Shown here: positions 47,958-57,094 of the stretch, piece after piece
How the letters are laid out: each line of letters opens with the position of its first letter
How positions within the stretch are numbered: position 1 is the first letter of the stretch
From: Xanthomarina spongicola
GTDB taxonomy: Bacteria > Bacteroidota > Bacteroidia > Flavobacteriales > Flavobacteriaceae
Direction: 5' to 3'
Assembly (NCBI RefSeq): GCF_003148645.1
Contig: NZ_QGGP01000003.1
Location: 62,001 to 126,000 of the forward strand
Length of the DNA: 64,000 nucleotides
Program-made: the position numbers and the translations under genes
Notes under the pieces: model-generated
Seen by the model: only the letters and a program-made list of their open reading frames with translations
What the model was told of the DNA's origin: nothing
Databases searched by the model: none

Positions 47958-49325
47958 ATGAAAAGACTTGTTATTGTTGCGTTGGTATTACTTTCTGTAA
48001 GCTCTTTTGGGCAAACAGTACAAAATTTAATAGATAAAGTAGATATTAATAGATTGGAATTAACTGTTAGCGAATTTTCTGGTGAACAACCAACACTTGT
48101 TAATGGAAATGAGGTTACTATTTTAAATAGACAGCAAGCTAATAACGATTTAGCAGCACAGTATATTAAAGAAAAGTTTCAGCTGTTAGATAATTTAGTA
48201 GTTACAGAACAAGAATTTAATTTTAATGGAAAAAACATAATTGCTACACAAACAGGCAAAACAAACCCTAATGATATTTATTTAGTTTGTGCTCATTATG
48301 ATTCTGTAGCAAATTATTGTGCAGATGATAATGCCACTGGAACTGCTGCTGTTCTTGAAGTAGCTAAAATTCTTTCAACACAATGTCTAGAAAATACGAT
48401 AGTTTATGCACTTTGGGACGAAGAAGAAATTGGATTGAGAGGATCTAATTTTTATGCAAACTATGCTGAAACAAATAATTTAAATATTCTTGGTGTTATA
48501 AATATGGATATGATTGGTTACGATGGTGATTTGCCAGGACAACCTGGAGATAACGATTTTGACATTGACGTTAGAGATTTGCATGGTTCATTATCAATTA
48601 AAGACGATTTGTTAGCTTTATTAAACACCTATACTTTTAACCTAAACCCTATAGTTGTGGATCCAGGAACTATAGCAAGCGATCATGCTTCTTTTTGGAG
48701 TAAAGGTTATCCTGCAGTTTTAGTAGGAGAATCTTGGGAAACAAATGATGAATCAATTTATTATCATTCTTCAGCTGATAGATTAAGTACTTTAGATTTA
48801 CCTTACTTTAAAGAATTAACAAAATTAGTTACTGCTTATATGGCAACTAAGGGAGGTTTACTAGCAATTGATAATACAGTTACTACGTCTATAACATTTA
48901 TAAGTGCAAATCAAAATGGTGCAAGTTATCAATGGATAGATTGTGACACAAATACATTGTTGACAGATGAAACGAATCAATCTTTTGTTCCAACTGAAAA
49001 TGGAACTTATGCTGTAGAAGTTACAGTAGGATCATGTATGGAAAAAAGTGATTGTATCTCATTTAACACATTAAATACAGAAGAATTTGCTTCAGATGAT
49101 TTTCATATTTCTCCTAATCCAGTAACTAATATTTTAAGAATTCAGACGAATTTAAAAGAATCTTTTTCAGTTCAATTATTTAATATTTCAGGTAAATTAA
49201 CATTAGATAAGCCTTTAAATAATATTGAAACGGCAATAGATGTATCTTCACTCTCAGTTGGTACATATTTTTTAAAAATTAAAATGAATAATACCTCTAA
49301 GACATTTAAAATTATAAAAGAGTAG
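47958..49325 (+). CDS. Secreted M28-family metallopeptidase with T9SS sorting domain
   Basis: 455 residues. The signal peptide is RLVIVALVLLSVSSFGQ. The M28 zinc peptidase core has AHYDS (first metal His), DDNATGTAAVLEVA (bridging Asp), LWDEEEIGLRGS (catalytic Glu) and IASDHASFWSKGYPAV (last His). A short beta domain (SYQWIDCDTNTLL) precedes a T9SS type A C-terminal domain with FHISPNPVTNIL, VQLFNISGKL and LSVGTYFLKI. It is an exported aminopeptidase-type enzyme for peptide use. Confidence 0.93.
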   Translation: MKRLVIVALVLLSVSSFGQTVQNLIDKVDINRLELTVSEFSGEQPTLVNGNEVTILNRQQANNDLAAQYIKEKFQLLDNLVVTEQEFNFNGKNIIATQTGKTNPNDIYLVCAHYDSVANYCADDNATGTAAVLEVAKILSTQCLENTIVYALWDEEEIGLRGSNFYANYAETNNLNILGVINMDMIGYDGDLPGQPGDNDFDIDVRDLHGSLSIKDDLLALLNTYTFNLNPIVVDPGTIASDHASFWSKGYPAVLVGESWETNDESIYYHSSADRLSTLDLPYFKELTKLVTAYMATKGGLLAIDNTVTTSITFISANQNGASYQWIDCDTNTLLTDETNQSFVPTENGTYAVEVTVGSCMEKSDCISFNTLNTEEFASDDFHISPNPVTNILRIQTNLKESFSVQLFNISGKLTLDKPLNNIETAIDVSSLSVGTYFLKIKMNNTSKTFKIIKE

Positions 49326-49345
49326 TAATATTTTATTGAAAAAAT

Positions 49346-49380
49346 AAAAATCCGTTCAATTTAAAACTGAACGGATTTTT
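49346..49380. terminator. Bidirectional terminator between convergent peptidase genes
   Basis: AAAAATCCGTTCA (49346-49358) pairs perfectly with TGAACGGATTTTT (49368-49380), with T runs on both strands. Confidence 0.9.
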
Positions 49381-49393
49381 TTATCTAAAAATA

Positions 49394-50782
49394 TTATTTA
49401 GAAAGTTCTGTAAAATACTTATAAAATAAAGGAATTGTTTCAATGCCTTTATAGTAATTAAACAATCCATAATGTTCATTAGGCGAGTGTATAGCATCAC
49501 TATCTAAACCAAATCCCATAAGAATAGTTTTGCTTTTCAATTCTTGTTCAAATAAAGCTACAATAGGAATACTTCCTCCACTACGTTGTGGAATAGGTGT
49601 CTTGCCAAAAGTATCAAAATAAGCTTTACTTGCTGCTTGGTAACCTATACTATCTATTGGAGTCACATAACCTTGGCCTCCATGATGAGGTTTTACTTTT
49701 ACAGTAACACCTTTTGGAGCAATACTCTCAAAATGGGTTTTAAATAATTGTGTAATTTCTTCCCAATCTTGATGTGGTACTAATCTCATTGATATTTTAG
49801 CAAAAGCTTTACTGGCAATAACTGTTTTAGCTCCTTCTCCAGTATAACCTCCCCAAATTCCGTTGACATCTAGTGTTGGACGAATGGAATTTCTCTCGTT
49901 GGTTGTATAACCTGCTTCACCATAAACAGCGTCTATATCTAAAGATTTTTTATAAGCTTCTAATGAAAAAGGTGCTTTAGCCATTTCAGCTCGTTCTTCT
50001 TTTGAAAGATTTTCAACCTTATCATAAAAACCAGGAATAGTAATATGATTGTTTTCATCATGCAATGATGCAATCATTTTTGTTAAAACATTTATAGGAT
50101 TTGCAACTGCGCCACCATATAAGCCAGAGTGCAGATCTCTATTTGGACCAGTAACTTCAACTTCTACATAACTCAAGCCACGCAAACCAGTTGTAATTGA
50201 AGGAACATCTTTAGCAATCATGCCTGTGTCTGAAATTAAAATCACATCGTTCTTTAATTTCTCCTGATTCTTTTTAACAAAAATGGCCAGATTAGAACTG
50301 CCAACCTCTTCTTCGCCTTCAATCATAAATTTCACATTACAAGGCAACTGATTGGTTTTGGTCATAAACTCCATGGCCTTCACATGCATGTACATTTGTC
50401 CTTTATCATCGCAAGCACCACGAGCAAAAATTGCTCCTTCAGGATGTAACTCTGTTTTTTTTATAATAGGCTCAAAAGGAGGTGAATTCCATAAATTTAA
50501 TGGATCTGGTGGCTGAACATCATAATGACCATAAACTAAAACCGTAGGTAACTTTTTGTCAATTATTTTTTCTCCATAGACAATTGGGTAGCCATCTGTT
50601 TCGCATATTTCTACATGGTCGCAACCAGCTTCTTCTAATCGAGTTTTAACAACTTCGGCAGTTTGTTCAACATCTTTTTTATATGCTGAATCAGCGCTTA
50701 TGGATGGAATTTTAAGCAAATCGATAAGTTCGTTTAGAAAGCGATCTCTATGTTGATTTACATAAGTGGATATGTTTTTCAT
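49394..50782 (-). CDS. M20-family dipeptidase
   Basis: 462 residues from ATG 50782 (MKNISTYVNQHRDRFLNEL). Zinc-binding residues are in VYGHYDVQPPDP, GACDDKG, MIEGEEEVGSSN and the late GFGLDSDAIHSPNEHY. The dimerisation domain lies between. The sequence follows the CNDP-like/PepV-like dipeptidase group, so it should cleave dipeptides in the cytoplasm; there is no signal peptide. It ends against the convergent secreted peptidase gene, whose products it could help digest after import (inference). Confidence 0.9.
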   Translation of the reverse strand: MKNISTYVNQHRDRFLNELIDLLKIPSISADSAYKKDVEQTAEVVKTRLEEAGCDHVEICETDGYPIVYGEKIIDKKLPTVLVYGHYDVQPPDPLNLWNSPPFEPIIKKTELHPEGAIFARGACDDKGQMYMHVKAMEFMTKTNQLPCNVKFMIEGEEEVGSSNLAIFVKKNQEKLKNDVILISDTGMIAKDVPSITTGLRGLSYVEVEVTGPNRDLHSGLYGGAVANPINVLTKMIASLHDENNHITIPGFYDKVENLSKEERAEMAKAPFSLEAYKKSLDIDAVYGEAGYTTNERNSIRPTLDVNGIWGGYTGEGAKTVIASKAFAKISMRLVPHQDWEEITQLFKTHFESIAPKGVTVKVKPHHGGQGYVTPIDSIGYQAASKAYFDTFGKTPIPQRSGGSIPIVALFEQELKSKTILMGFGLDSDAIHSPNEHYGLFNYYKGIETIPLFYKYFTELSK

Positions 50783-50864
50783 AAATTTTTTGAATTTTAT
50801 CAAAAATACAAAATCATAAAGAATTTTTTATCAAAAGATAGGTATGTATATTAAAACTAATTTT

Positions 50865-50872
50865 TATATTTG
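50865..50872 (+). promoter_or_regulatory. tRNA-Leu promoter -7 element
   Basis: TATATTTG lies 11 bases before the tRNA 5' end, an exact consensus match. The -33 element is poor. Confidence 0.6.
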
Positions 50873-50883
50873 CACTCCTTATT

Positions 50884-50965
50884 GCGGGTGTGGTGGAATT
50901 GGTAGACACGCCAGACTTAGGATCTGGTGCCGCGAGGTGTGGGAGTTCGAGTCTCCCCACCCGCA
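50884..50965 (+). tRNA. tRNA-Leu (anticodon TAG)
   Basis: 82 bases, class II. The acceptor arms GCGGGTG (50884-50890) and CACCCGC (50958-50964) pair, with discriminator A50965. The anticodon loop CTTAGGA contains TAG at 50918-50920. A long variable arm TGCCGCGAGGTG follows, then the T arm GGAGTTCGAGTCTCC. CCA is not encoded. Confidence 0.97.
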
Positions 50966-50975
50966 CGAAATAAGC

Positions 50976-51007
50976 AAAAAGCTTCAACATTATGTTGAAG
51001 CTTTTTT
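50976..51007. terminator. Bidirectional terminator between tRNA-Leu and the kelch gene
   Basis: AAAAAGCTTCAACAT (50976-50990) pairs with ATGTTGAAGCTTTTT (50992-51006), followed by more T on the plus strand. Confidence 0.88.
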
Positions 51008-51028
51008 TATAAATTTGTTAAAAGTTTA

Positions 51029-52609
51029 TTATTGCTTTATTAGTTTGCAAGTATGCGTATCGCCATCTAAGTTTTCTACTTTTACAAAATACATGCTTTG
51101 AGGTAAGTTTGAAATATCAAATAAAGTGCCTTTTTCCGAATTGCCTTTAAACACTTTAATGAGTTTTCCAGTAATATCAAAAATTTGTAATTGACTTACA
51201 TCTTTATTTATTGAAAAGGAATTGCTTGTAGGATTAGGGTATAAGATTATATTCTCAATTTTGTTGTTAATATTTTCAATTCCTAAGGTGCTGTCCAAGT
51301 CGCCTTCTAAAGAAATGTTAAATGAAGAACTATTATTATAAGTTACTGTAACCAATCCATTATTTTCTGGTAGAGTGGTATTATTAAGGGTAACTTCAAT
51401 GATTAAATCTGAATTTGAGCCAAGAAAAATATCATTATAAGTTTGAGATAGACTATAATCACCTCCTGTCAATTCTATAGAATCTATAAAGGTTCCAGTT
51501 GTTCCTAAAACATTTGAAAGAGTGATTTGTAAAACAACACTACCATCAGTTTCTGAATAAATAAAAGACTTTACATATTCATCGGCTTCAAATGTTGAAA
51601 GTACATTTGGAGTTCCTACTGGATTATCTTCATTATAATATTCCATTTCTTTAAACGGAAAACCTCCTTTCCCAGCTACAACAAAAATACCATTTCCTGA
51701 GACTATAGCTTCTGTACCATCTCTGAATTTTCTTGTTGAGTTTTTTGTTGTCCAAGTATTAGTAATTGGATCCAAAGCTTCAACATCGTTAAAAGTTCCT
51801 TCAACCTCTCCAGCTATGACATAAATTTCATCTTGATAGACAGCTACAGCAACACCAGATCTTGGGGTTGGGAGGTTTTTAGATGGATTTAATGTTGTCC
51901 ATGTTTGAGTAGTAAAATTATAAATATCAATCTCTGGTACCAAAGGAAATCTTGCTCCTCCAGGCCCACCAGATTGTCTTCCTCCTAAGAGATATAAATT
52001 GTCACCATACACGGCTACTTTAAAATGGTCTCTTTCGTGAGGTGCATCAGGTAGTTGAGTCCACACACCAGTTTTAGGATCATATTCATCAAACCAAGAT
52101 TTATAATTTCCATTATGACCACCTGTATTTCCTCCAACCAAATAGATTTTATTGTTATATATGGCAGATCCTCCTGCACCTCGTCTTCTAGATGCTGGAA
52201 TTTCTATTCCTTCAGTCCATTGGTCACTTAAAGGATTATACATAAACACATGTTCTGCAGGTGCTTCATTTGGGTCATTATTATCAATTAAAGCTCCAAT
52301 TATCCAGACTAGACCTTCATATTCAATAGATTGAAAATGGTGCAATAATATTGGTGAAGCTGTGCCTGCTGTCCAAGTATCACTCGCATAGTCATATATA
52401 TCTACTACCTGAGTTTCTCTACCACCTATTAGTATGAATTTATCGCCAACTTGAATAAATCCACATTCGTGTCTTGCCGTGTAATTCTCATCTTCATCTT
52501 TAAGCGTCCACGTTTGACTGAATAAAGAATTTTCTAATGGAAAAAAGAATAGAAGCATGAATAAAAATAGGGAGAGATTCTTAATGTTAAGACTCTTAAA
52601 ATATATCAT
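51029..52609 (-). CDS. Secreted kelch-repeat protein with T9SS sorting domain
   Basis: 526 residues. The signal peptide includes LFLFMLLFFFPLENSLFSQ. Five to six kelch repeats follow, each with a GG pair and spaced Trp/Tyr (for example DKFILIGGRETQVVDIYDY, NNKIYLVGGN, DNLYLLGGRQ, DEIYVIAGEV), forming a beta-propeller. An Ig-like segment comes next (TGTFIDSIELTGGDY), then a type A sorting domain with IILYPNPTSNSFSI and LPQSMYFVKVEN. It is an exported adhesion or binding protein of unknown ligand. Confidence 0.9.
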   Translation of the reverse strand: MIYFKSLNIKNLSLFLFMLLFFFPLENSLFSQTWTLKDEDENYTARHECGFIQVGDKFILIGGRETQVVDIYDYASDTWTAGTASPILLHHFQSIEYEGLVWIIGALIDNNDPNEAPAEHVFMYNPLSDQWTEGIEIPASRRRGAGGSAIYNNKIYLVGGNTGGHNGNYKSWFDEYDPKTGVWTQLPDAPHERDHFKVAVYGDNLYLLGGRQSGGPGGARFPLVPEIDIYNFTTQTWTTLNPSKNLPTPRSGVAVAVYQDEIYVIAGEVEGTFNDVEALDPITNTWTTKNSTRKFRDGTEAIVSGNGIFVVAGKGGFPFKEMEYYNEDNPVGTPNVLSTFEADEYVKSFIYSETDGSVVLQITLSNVLGTTGTFIDSIELTGGDYSLSQTYNDIFLGSNSDLIIEVTLNNTTLPENNGLVTVTYNNSSSFNISLEGDLDSTLGIENINNKIENIILYPNPTSNSFSINKDVSQLQIFDITGKLIKVFKGNSEKGTLFDISNLPQSMYFVKVENLDGDTHTCKLIKQ

Positions 52610-52862
52610 AAGACAATGTAAATAAGTAAATTAGATTAATAGCTAATTGAAAAGATAAAGAATTATAAAATGATATAAAAAGATAGAATAATTAATTCGA
52701 TAAAGATACTTTTTTGTTCGATTATCATTCTAATAATGTGTAATCTAATTACAATAATACTTGTTAATTCAATATTTTTGTGTTGTAATTAAATAATATA
52801 TTTAGCGACTATTATTAAAATTGAAAGACTTTTTACGAATAAATTAATGGAAGGAATATACT

Positions 52863-53318
52863 ATGCTAACTTGGAAAGATGTTATTAATTTTTCAGTTAA
52901 TGGAAATCCAACACCTGATAAACGTGTTGAGAAATCTGAAGCTGAATGGCGAGCTCTATTAACTCCTGAGCAATATAGAATTACAAGACAGAAAGGAACT
53001 GAACGACCACATAGTGGTGCTCTTTGCAGTACTCATGATACAGGCAAGTACAATTGTATTTGTTGCAATGCGCCATTATTTGATTCAACCATAAAATTTG
53101 ATTCTAGTTCTGGCTGGCCAAGCTTTACTCAACCTGTAAAACCGAATGTTATTAAGTACGAAAAAGATACTGCTTTTGGTATGGTAAGAGTTGAAATAAT
53201 GTGTAGTACATGTGACGCACATTTAGGACATATATTTCCAGATGGTCCAGAACCAAGTGGTTTGAGATATTGTGTAAATTCTGAATCCATTCAATTAGAA
53301 AGGGAAGAAAATGACTAA
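52863..53318 (+). CDS. msrB: Peptide-methionine (R)-S-oxide reductase
   Basis: 151 residues. The structural zinc site is formed by Cys65/Cys68 and Cys114/Cys117 (CICC, CSTC). The catalytic Cys137 lies in [11 protein letters not shown]. Cys55 ([11 protein letters not shown]) is a candidate resolving cysteine. It reduces the R form of methionine sulfoxide in proteins and, lacking a signal peptide, is cytoplasmic. It is first of four closely spaced genes, overlapping msrA by 8 bases. Confidence 0.95.
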   Translation: MLTWKDVINFSVNGNPTPDKRVEKSEAEWRALLTPEQYRITRQKGTERPHSGALCSTHDTGKYNCICCNAPLFDSTIKFDSSSGWPSFTQPVKPNVIKYEKDTAFGMVRVEIMCSTCDAHLGHIFPDGPEPSGLRYCVNSESIQLEREEND

Positions 53319-53862
53319 AAAGTTACAACAAGCTATATTAGGAGGAGGCTGTTTTTGGTGTACTGAAGCTGTTTTTCAAGAAGTAAAAGGTGTAGAAAAA
53401 GTAATTTCAGGTTATACAGGTGGAATTGCTCCAGGAAGACCTACTTATAGAGAAATTTGTTCTGGATTAACTGGTCATGCTGAAGTGGTTCAAGTGTCTT
53501 TTGATGCAAATGTAATTTCATATGAAGATATTTTAATTATTTTCATGACAACTCACGATCCGACTACATTGAATCGTCAAGGAGCAGATAGAGGTACTCA
53601 ATATCGATCTGTAATCTATTATCATAATCAAGATCAAAAAGAAATTGCTGAAAAAGTACTTAAAGAAATAGCAATTTATTACAAAGATGAGATTGTAACA
53701 GAATTAAGTAAGTTAGGAATTTTTTATGAAGCCGAAGAAGACCATCAAAATTATTATAAAAATAACCAAGAACAAGGTTATTGCAGTTTTGTTATTACAC
53801 CTAAATTGGCAAAACTACGTAAACTACATGCTGATAAGTTAAAGACTATTGAAGTAAAATAA
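53311..53862 (+). CDS. msrA: Peptide-methionine (S)-S-oxide reductase
   Basis: 183 residues. The catalytic motif GCFWC has nucleophile Cys14 and a second Cys17. [34 protein letters not shown] and [12 protein letters not shown] are family signatures. It repairs the S form of methionine sulfoxide and complements the MsrB encoded upstream. The start overlaps msrB, indicating coupled translation. Confidence 0.96.
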   Translation: MTKKLQQAILGGGCFWCTEAVFQEVKGVEKVISGYTGGIAPGRPTYREICSGLTGHAEVVQVSFDANVISYEDILIIFMTTHDPTTLNRQGADRGTQYRSVIYYHNQDQKEIAEKVLKEIAIYYKDEIVTELSKLGIFYEAEEDHQNYYKNNQEQGYCSFVITPKLAKLRKLHADKLKTIEVK

Positions 53863-53893
53863 AATTAATTTTAAAAAAGAAAGGACTTTAAAA

Positions 53894-54376
53894 ATGTCAA
53901 ATCAAACACAAGAAGTATTTAAGGCTCCAGAATTTAAAGTAAATCAATGGATAGATGCTAACGGAAACAAAACAGAACCCATAAAACTTTTAGATTATAA
54001 AGGAAAGTTTAAAGTCATTTATTGTTTTCAGAGTTGGTGTCCAGGATGTCATAGTAAAGGGCTACCAGATTTAAAAAAAATGGTTGAAGCTTTAGAAAGT
54101 AATAAAAATGTAATATTTCTAGCTATTCAAACTGTTTTTGAAGGTCATAACGAAAATACGTATGACAAAATAATAGAGACTCAAAAACAATATAAATTAA
54201 AAATTCCTTTTGGCCATGATGCAGGAGAAGATGGTAAATCACGCTCCACTATTATGAATAACTACCAAACAGGAGGAACACCATGGTTTATATTTATTGA
54301 CAAACATGATAATATAGTATTTGCTGATTTTCATCTAAATGTAGATTCAGCTATTACCTTTTTAAGAGGAATGTAA
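53894..54376 (+). CDS. Thioredoxin-like/TlpA-type redoxin
   Basis: 160 residues with a thioredoxin fold: VIYCFQSWCPGCHSKGLPDL has the active site CPGC (Cys49/Cys52) and an extra Cys44. The cis-Pro loop is in TGGTPWFIFIDK. There is no signal peptide, so it is cytoplasmic, unlike most TlpA proteins. It lies 31 bases after msrA and is a good candidate as dedicated electron donor to the Msr pair (inference from operon). Confidence 0.87.
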   Translation: MSNQTQEVFKAPEFKVNQWIDANGNKTEPIKLLDYKGKFKVIYCFQSWCPGCHSKGLPDLKKMVEALESNKNVIFLAIQTVFEGHNENTYDKIIETQKQYKLKIPFGHDAGEDGKSRSTIMNNYQTGGTPWFIFIDKHDNIVFADFHLNVDSAITFLRGM

Positions 54377-54381
54377 ATATT

Positions 54382-54630
54382 ATGAAAAGACAAACGGAAA
54401 TTAAACTTTATGGTACCGAAAGGTGCCATAAAACTAAATACGACCAAGTTTTTTTAGAGGCACAAAAATTAAAGTACACCTTTTTTGATGTAGAAAAGAA
54501 TGAGGATTTTGCTGAGGATTTACGTAACCTATACAGCAATAGAAAACTTAATTTTCCAACTTTAGTTATCGGGAATAAAAAACTGCGAAATCCAACAGAT
54601 AAAGATTTAAATAAATGGTTAGAAAATTAA
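54382..54630 (+). CDS. Glutaredoxin-like protein with CHKT active site
   Basis: 82 residues. The glutaredoxin pattern is KLYGTERCHKTKYDQVFL near the N-terminus and FPTLVIGNKKLRNPT with the cis-Pro. The usual CPYC or CGFS is CHKT (Cys15), leaving one thiol and a basic residue, so it is a non-standard monothiol type. It is five bases downstream of the TlpA-like gene. Its last four bases overlap the convergent lipoprotein gene. Confidence 0.82.
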   Translation: MKRQTEIKLYGTERCHKTKYDQVFLEAQKLKYTFFDVEKNEDFAEDLRNLYSNRKLNFPTLVIGNKKLRNPTDKDLNKWLEN

Positions 54631-55439
54631 TTGCTTAGATTAAAAGTATAGATTTTCCCTCCAATTATGCCAATGCGCTCATCAGTAATATAAATTGTTT
54701 GTTTGTCTTTAAAACAGATGCCTTCTTTTTGAGTTAGATGATTAAAGTCAATAGATTCTATTGTACCATTAAAAAAATCATCTCCTTCAAAGTTAGATAT
54801 TTTCCACATCTTGTCTTTATTTAGTAATACGACGGTTTTACCATCGTCACTAATATCAGCAGAAGTAATTTTATTGTTCTTATCATTTAGTCTAAATTCT
54901 GTAACAAGTTCAGCTTCATGTTCGCCAATAAGATTTGGAACTTTATACATTCTACCTTTCTTATTCTCTTTATTAAAAATGTAGAAATGATTATTGTAAA
55001 TAAAAAATGCTTCAAAATTTTCCTGTTTCATTTTAACTGGTAGCCTAAAAGTAATTTTTTCAGCAGTTGTATTATGCGAGTTTTCATTTGGTTTTTTTAC
55101 TTTATATATATAATAAGATGTTCTTTCTTTTTTGTTGTTGCCAAAATCTCCAATGTAAATATTACCAATAGAATCGCTTGTTAAATCTTCCCAATCATTA
55201 TTTACAACATTAGTAATATGTAGTTCTTTAATAACTTCTCCAGATTCGTTTAAACCAAAAAGGGTGTTATTGTTTCTAGAATCTTCAATCATCCAAATAA
55301 GATTTGAGAATGGTGTTTTTTCAGCAGCTGACACTTCTTTTAATGATAATGGTAAACTTGCAATAGTATTTAATCCATCTGATTTGCAAGATGTTAGTGT
55401 TAGTATTAAAGCTAAAGTACATAAAGGTAGAAACTTCAT
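54627..55439 (-). CDS. Lipoprotein with beta-propeller-like fold
   Basis: 270 residues from ATG 55439 with lipoprotein signal LALILTLTSCKSD. The mature part has repeating strands (IWMIEDSRNNNTLFGLNESG, DWEDLTSDSIGNIYIGDFGN, EGICFKDKQTIYITDE) that match SdiA-regulated/NHL-like propeller proteins of Bacteroidetes. The function is unknown, probably ligand binding at the outer membrane. It converges on the msr operon with a four-base overlap. Confidence 0.72.
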   Translation of the reverse strand: MKFLPLCTLALILTLTSCKSDGLNTIASLPLSLKEVSAAEKTPFSNLIWMIEDSRNNNTLFGLNESGEVIKELHITNVVNNDWEDLTSDSIGNIYIGDFGNNKKERTSYYIYKVKKPNENSHNTTAEKITFRLPVKMKQENFEAFFIYNNHFYIFNKENKKGRMYKVPNLIGEHEAELVTEFRLNDKNNKITSADISDDGKTVVLLNKDKMWKISNFEGDDFFNGTIESIDFNHLTQKEGICFKDKQTIYITDERIGIIGGKIYTFNLSN

Positions 55440-55544
55440 ATTTTTTTTGAAATAAGGCATCCTTCAAAACTAATTATAAAAAATATGCAAACCCAAAAAT
55501 GAATTTAATAGTTTTGATAAATTTAAGTATTTAACTCTATTTAT

Positions 55545-56408
55545 ATGACATCAGTAAACGACCTGCTAGACCTATTAGTGTTAGAAAAGATAAACGATAC
55601 CGAATTTAATGGTATGAGTAAATCTGTTGGAAGTCCTAATGTGTTTGGAGGACAAGTTTTAGCTCAGGCTATTAATGCAGCAAGTAGAACCATAACAAAC
55701 GGAAGAATTTTACATTCTATGCATTCTTATTTTTTAGAAGCTGGAAATCTTAAATTACCTATTACTTATAATGTTAGTATTGTAAGAGATGGAGGAAGTT
55801 TTTCTGTTCGAAGAGTTACTGCTCACCAAAACGAAACTACCATTTTCATTCTGTCGGCTTCTTTTCATAAGAAAGAATCAGGTTATAACCATCAGATGAA
55901 AATGAAAGATGAAATGAAACAACCTGAGGAACTATTAAGTTGGACAGATATGTACAATCAATTTGGAGATTTTCTTCCTAAGCATGTTAAATCTTTTTTA
56001 GAAATTGAACGACCAGTTGAGTTTAAGCCAACCGAGATTGTAAATCCTTTAGACAGAAAAGATTTGCCACCTTTTAGCGATGTTTGGTTTAAATTAAAAG
56101 GAGATGTTAGCACTTTAGATTTAGCAACTAAACAACAAATATTAACTTATATTTCCGATTATAATATTTTAGTTTCGGCACTAAATCCTCATGCTAGTAA
56201 AGCACATTGGGGAAATACACAAACAGCAAGTTTAGATCACTCTATGTGGTATTTTAGAGATTTTGATTTTAACGATTGGTTGTTGTTTTCTATGGAATCT
56301 CCAAATGCATCTAATGCTAGAGGGTTTGCAAGAGGTAACATCTATACAAGAGATGGAGAATTAGTTGCTTCAGTAGCACAAGAAGGGTTGATGAGACCAA
56401 AAGATTAA
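55545..56408 (+). CDS. Acyl-CoA thioesterase II (TesB family)
   Basis: 287 residues, two hot-dog domains. FNGMSKSVGSPNVFGGQVLAQ (first domain, here in part: VFGGQVLAQAINAA) and MHSYFLEAGN lead the sequence. The second domain ends SLDHSMWYFRDFDFNDWLLF and ARGFARGNIYTRDGELVASV, with the catalytic Asp in LDHSMW. It hydrolyses acyl-CoA to free acid and CoA in the cytoplasm. It overlaps the next gene by one base (TAATG). Confidence 0.92.
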   Translation: MTSVNDLLDLLVLEKINDTEFNGMSKSVGSPNVFGGQVLAQAINAASRTITNGRILHSMHSYFLEAGNLKLPITYNVSIVRDGGSFSVRRVTAHQNETTIFILSASFHKKESGYNHQMKMKDEMKQPEELLSWTDMYNQFGDFLPKHVKSFLEIERPVEFKPTEIVNPLDRKDLPPFSDVWFKLKGDVSTLDLATKQQILTYISDYNILVSALNPHASKAHWGNTQTASLDHSMWYFRDFDFNDWLLFSMESPNASNARGFARGNIYTRDGELVASVAQEGLMRPKD

Positions 56409-57094
56409 TGAGTACAATTTTAAAAATAGGACATCGAGGAGCAAAAGGATATGTTGCTGAAAACACTATTGAATCTATTCAAAAAGCACTTGATTTTGGT
56501 GTAGATGGAATAGAAATAGATGTTCACTTATGTGCTTCAGGAGAATTGGTTGTTTTTCATGATCTAACTCTAGATAGAATGACTAATGGAATTGGCGAAA
56601 TAGGAAAATTATCACTTTCAGAATTAAAACAATTAAAAGTTAATGGAGAATTTTCAATTCCAACTTTAGAAGAAGTTTTAAACGTAATAGATAAAAAATG
56701 CTTGTTAAATATTGAATTAAAGGGGAAATATACTGCTTTAAAAACTTGTGATGTTATTCAGAAATACATCAAAGAAAAAGAATGGAATTATAATAATTTT
56801 ATAGTGTCTAGTTTTCAACATCACGAATTAGAAGCCGTTTTTAAAATAGACAATAATATTCCATTAGGTGTTTTAACAAAAGCAAATGTAGATGATGCTT
56901 TGGAGTTTGCCGAAACAGTAAATGCCATAGCCATTCATCCTAATTTTGCTTTGTTAACTAAAGAAAATGTTAAGCGTGCACAAGCAGAAGATTATAAAGT
57001 ATATACTTGGACAGTAAATGATAAGCAAACCATTGAAAGGATGAAAAGCTACAAAGTGGATGGAATAATTTCTGATGTGCCAGATAGATTATGA
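56408..57094 (+). CDS. Glycerophosphodiester phosphodiesterase
   Basis: 228 residues. The GDPD signature IGHRGAKGYVAENTIES and GIEIDVHLCASGELVVFHD contains the catalytic and metal-binding His/Glu/Asp residues; LNIELKGK and NAIAIHPNF complete the barrel. It hydrolyses glycerophosphodiesters to glycerol-3-phosphate and alcohol. There is no signal peptide, so it is cytoplasmic. It overlaps tesB-like and flavoprotein genes at both ends (1 and 4 bases), showing a tight operon. Confidence 0.92.
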   Translation: MSTILKIGHRGAKGYVAENTIESIQKALDFGVDGIEIDVHLCASGELVVFHDLTLDRMTNGIGEIGKLSLSELKQLKVNGEFSIPTLEEVLNVIDKKCLLNIELKGKYTALKTCDVIQKYIKEKEWNYNNFIVSSFQHHELEAVFKIDNNIPLGVLTKANVDDALEFAETVNAIAIHPNFALLTKENVKRAQAEDYKVYTWTVNDKQTIERMKSYKVDGIISDVPDRL

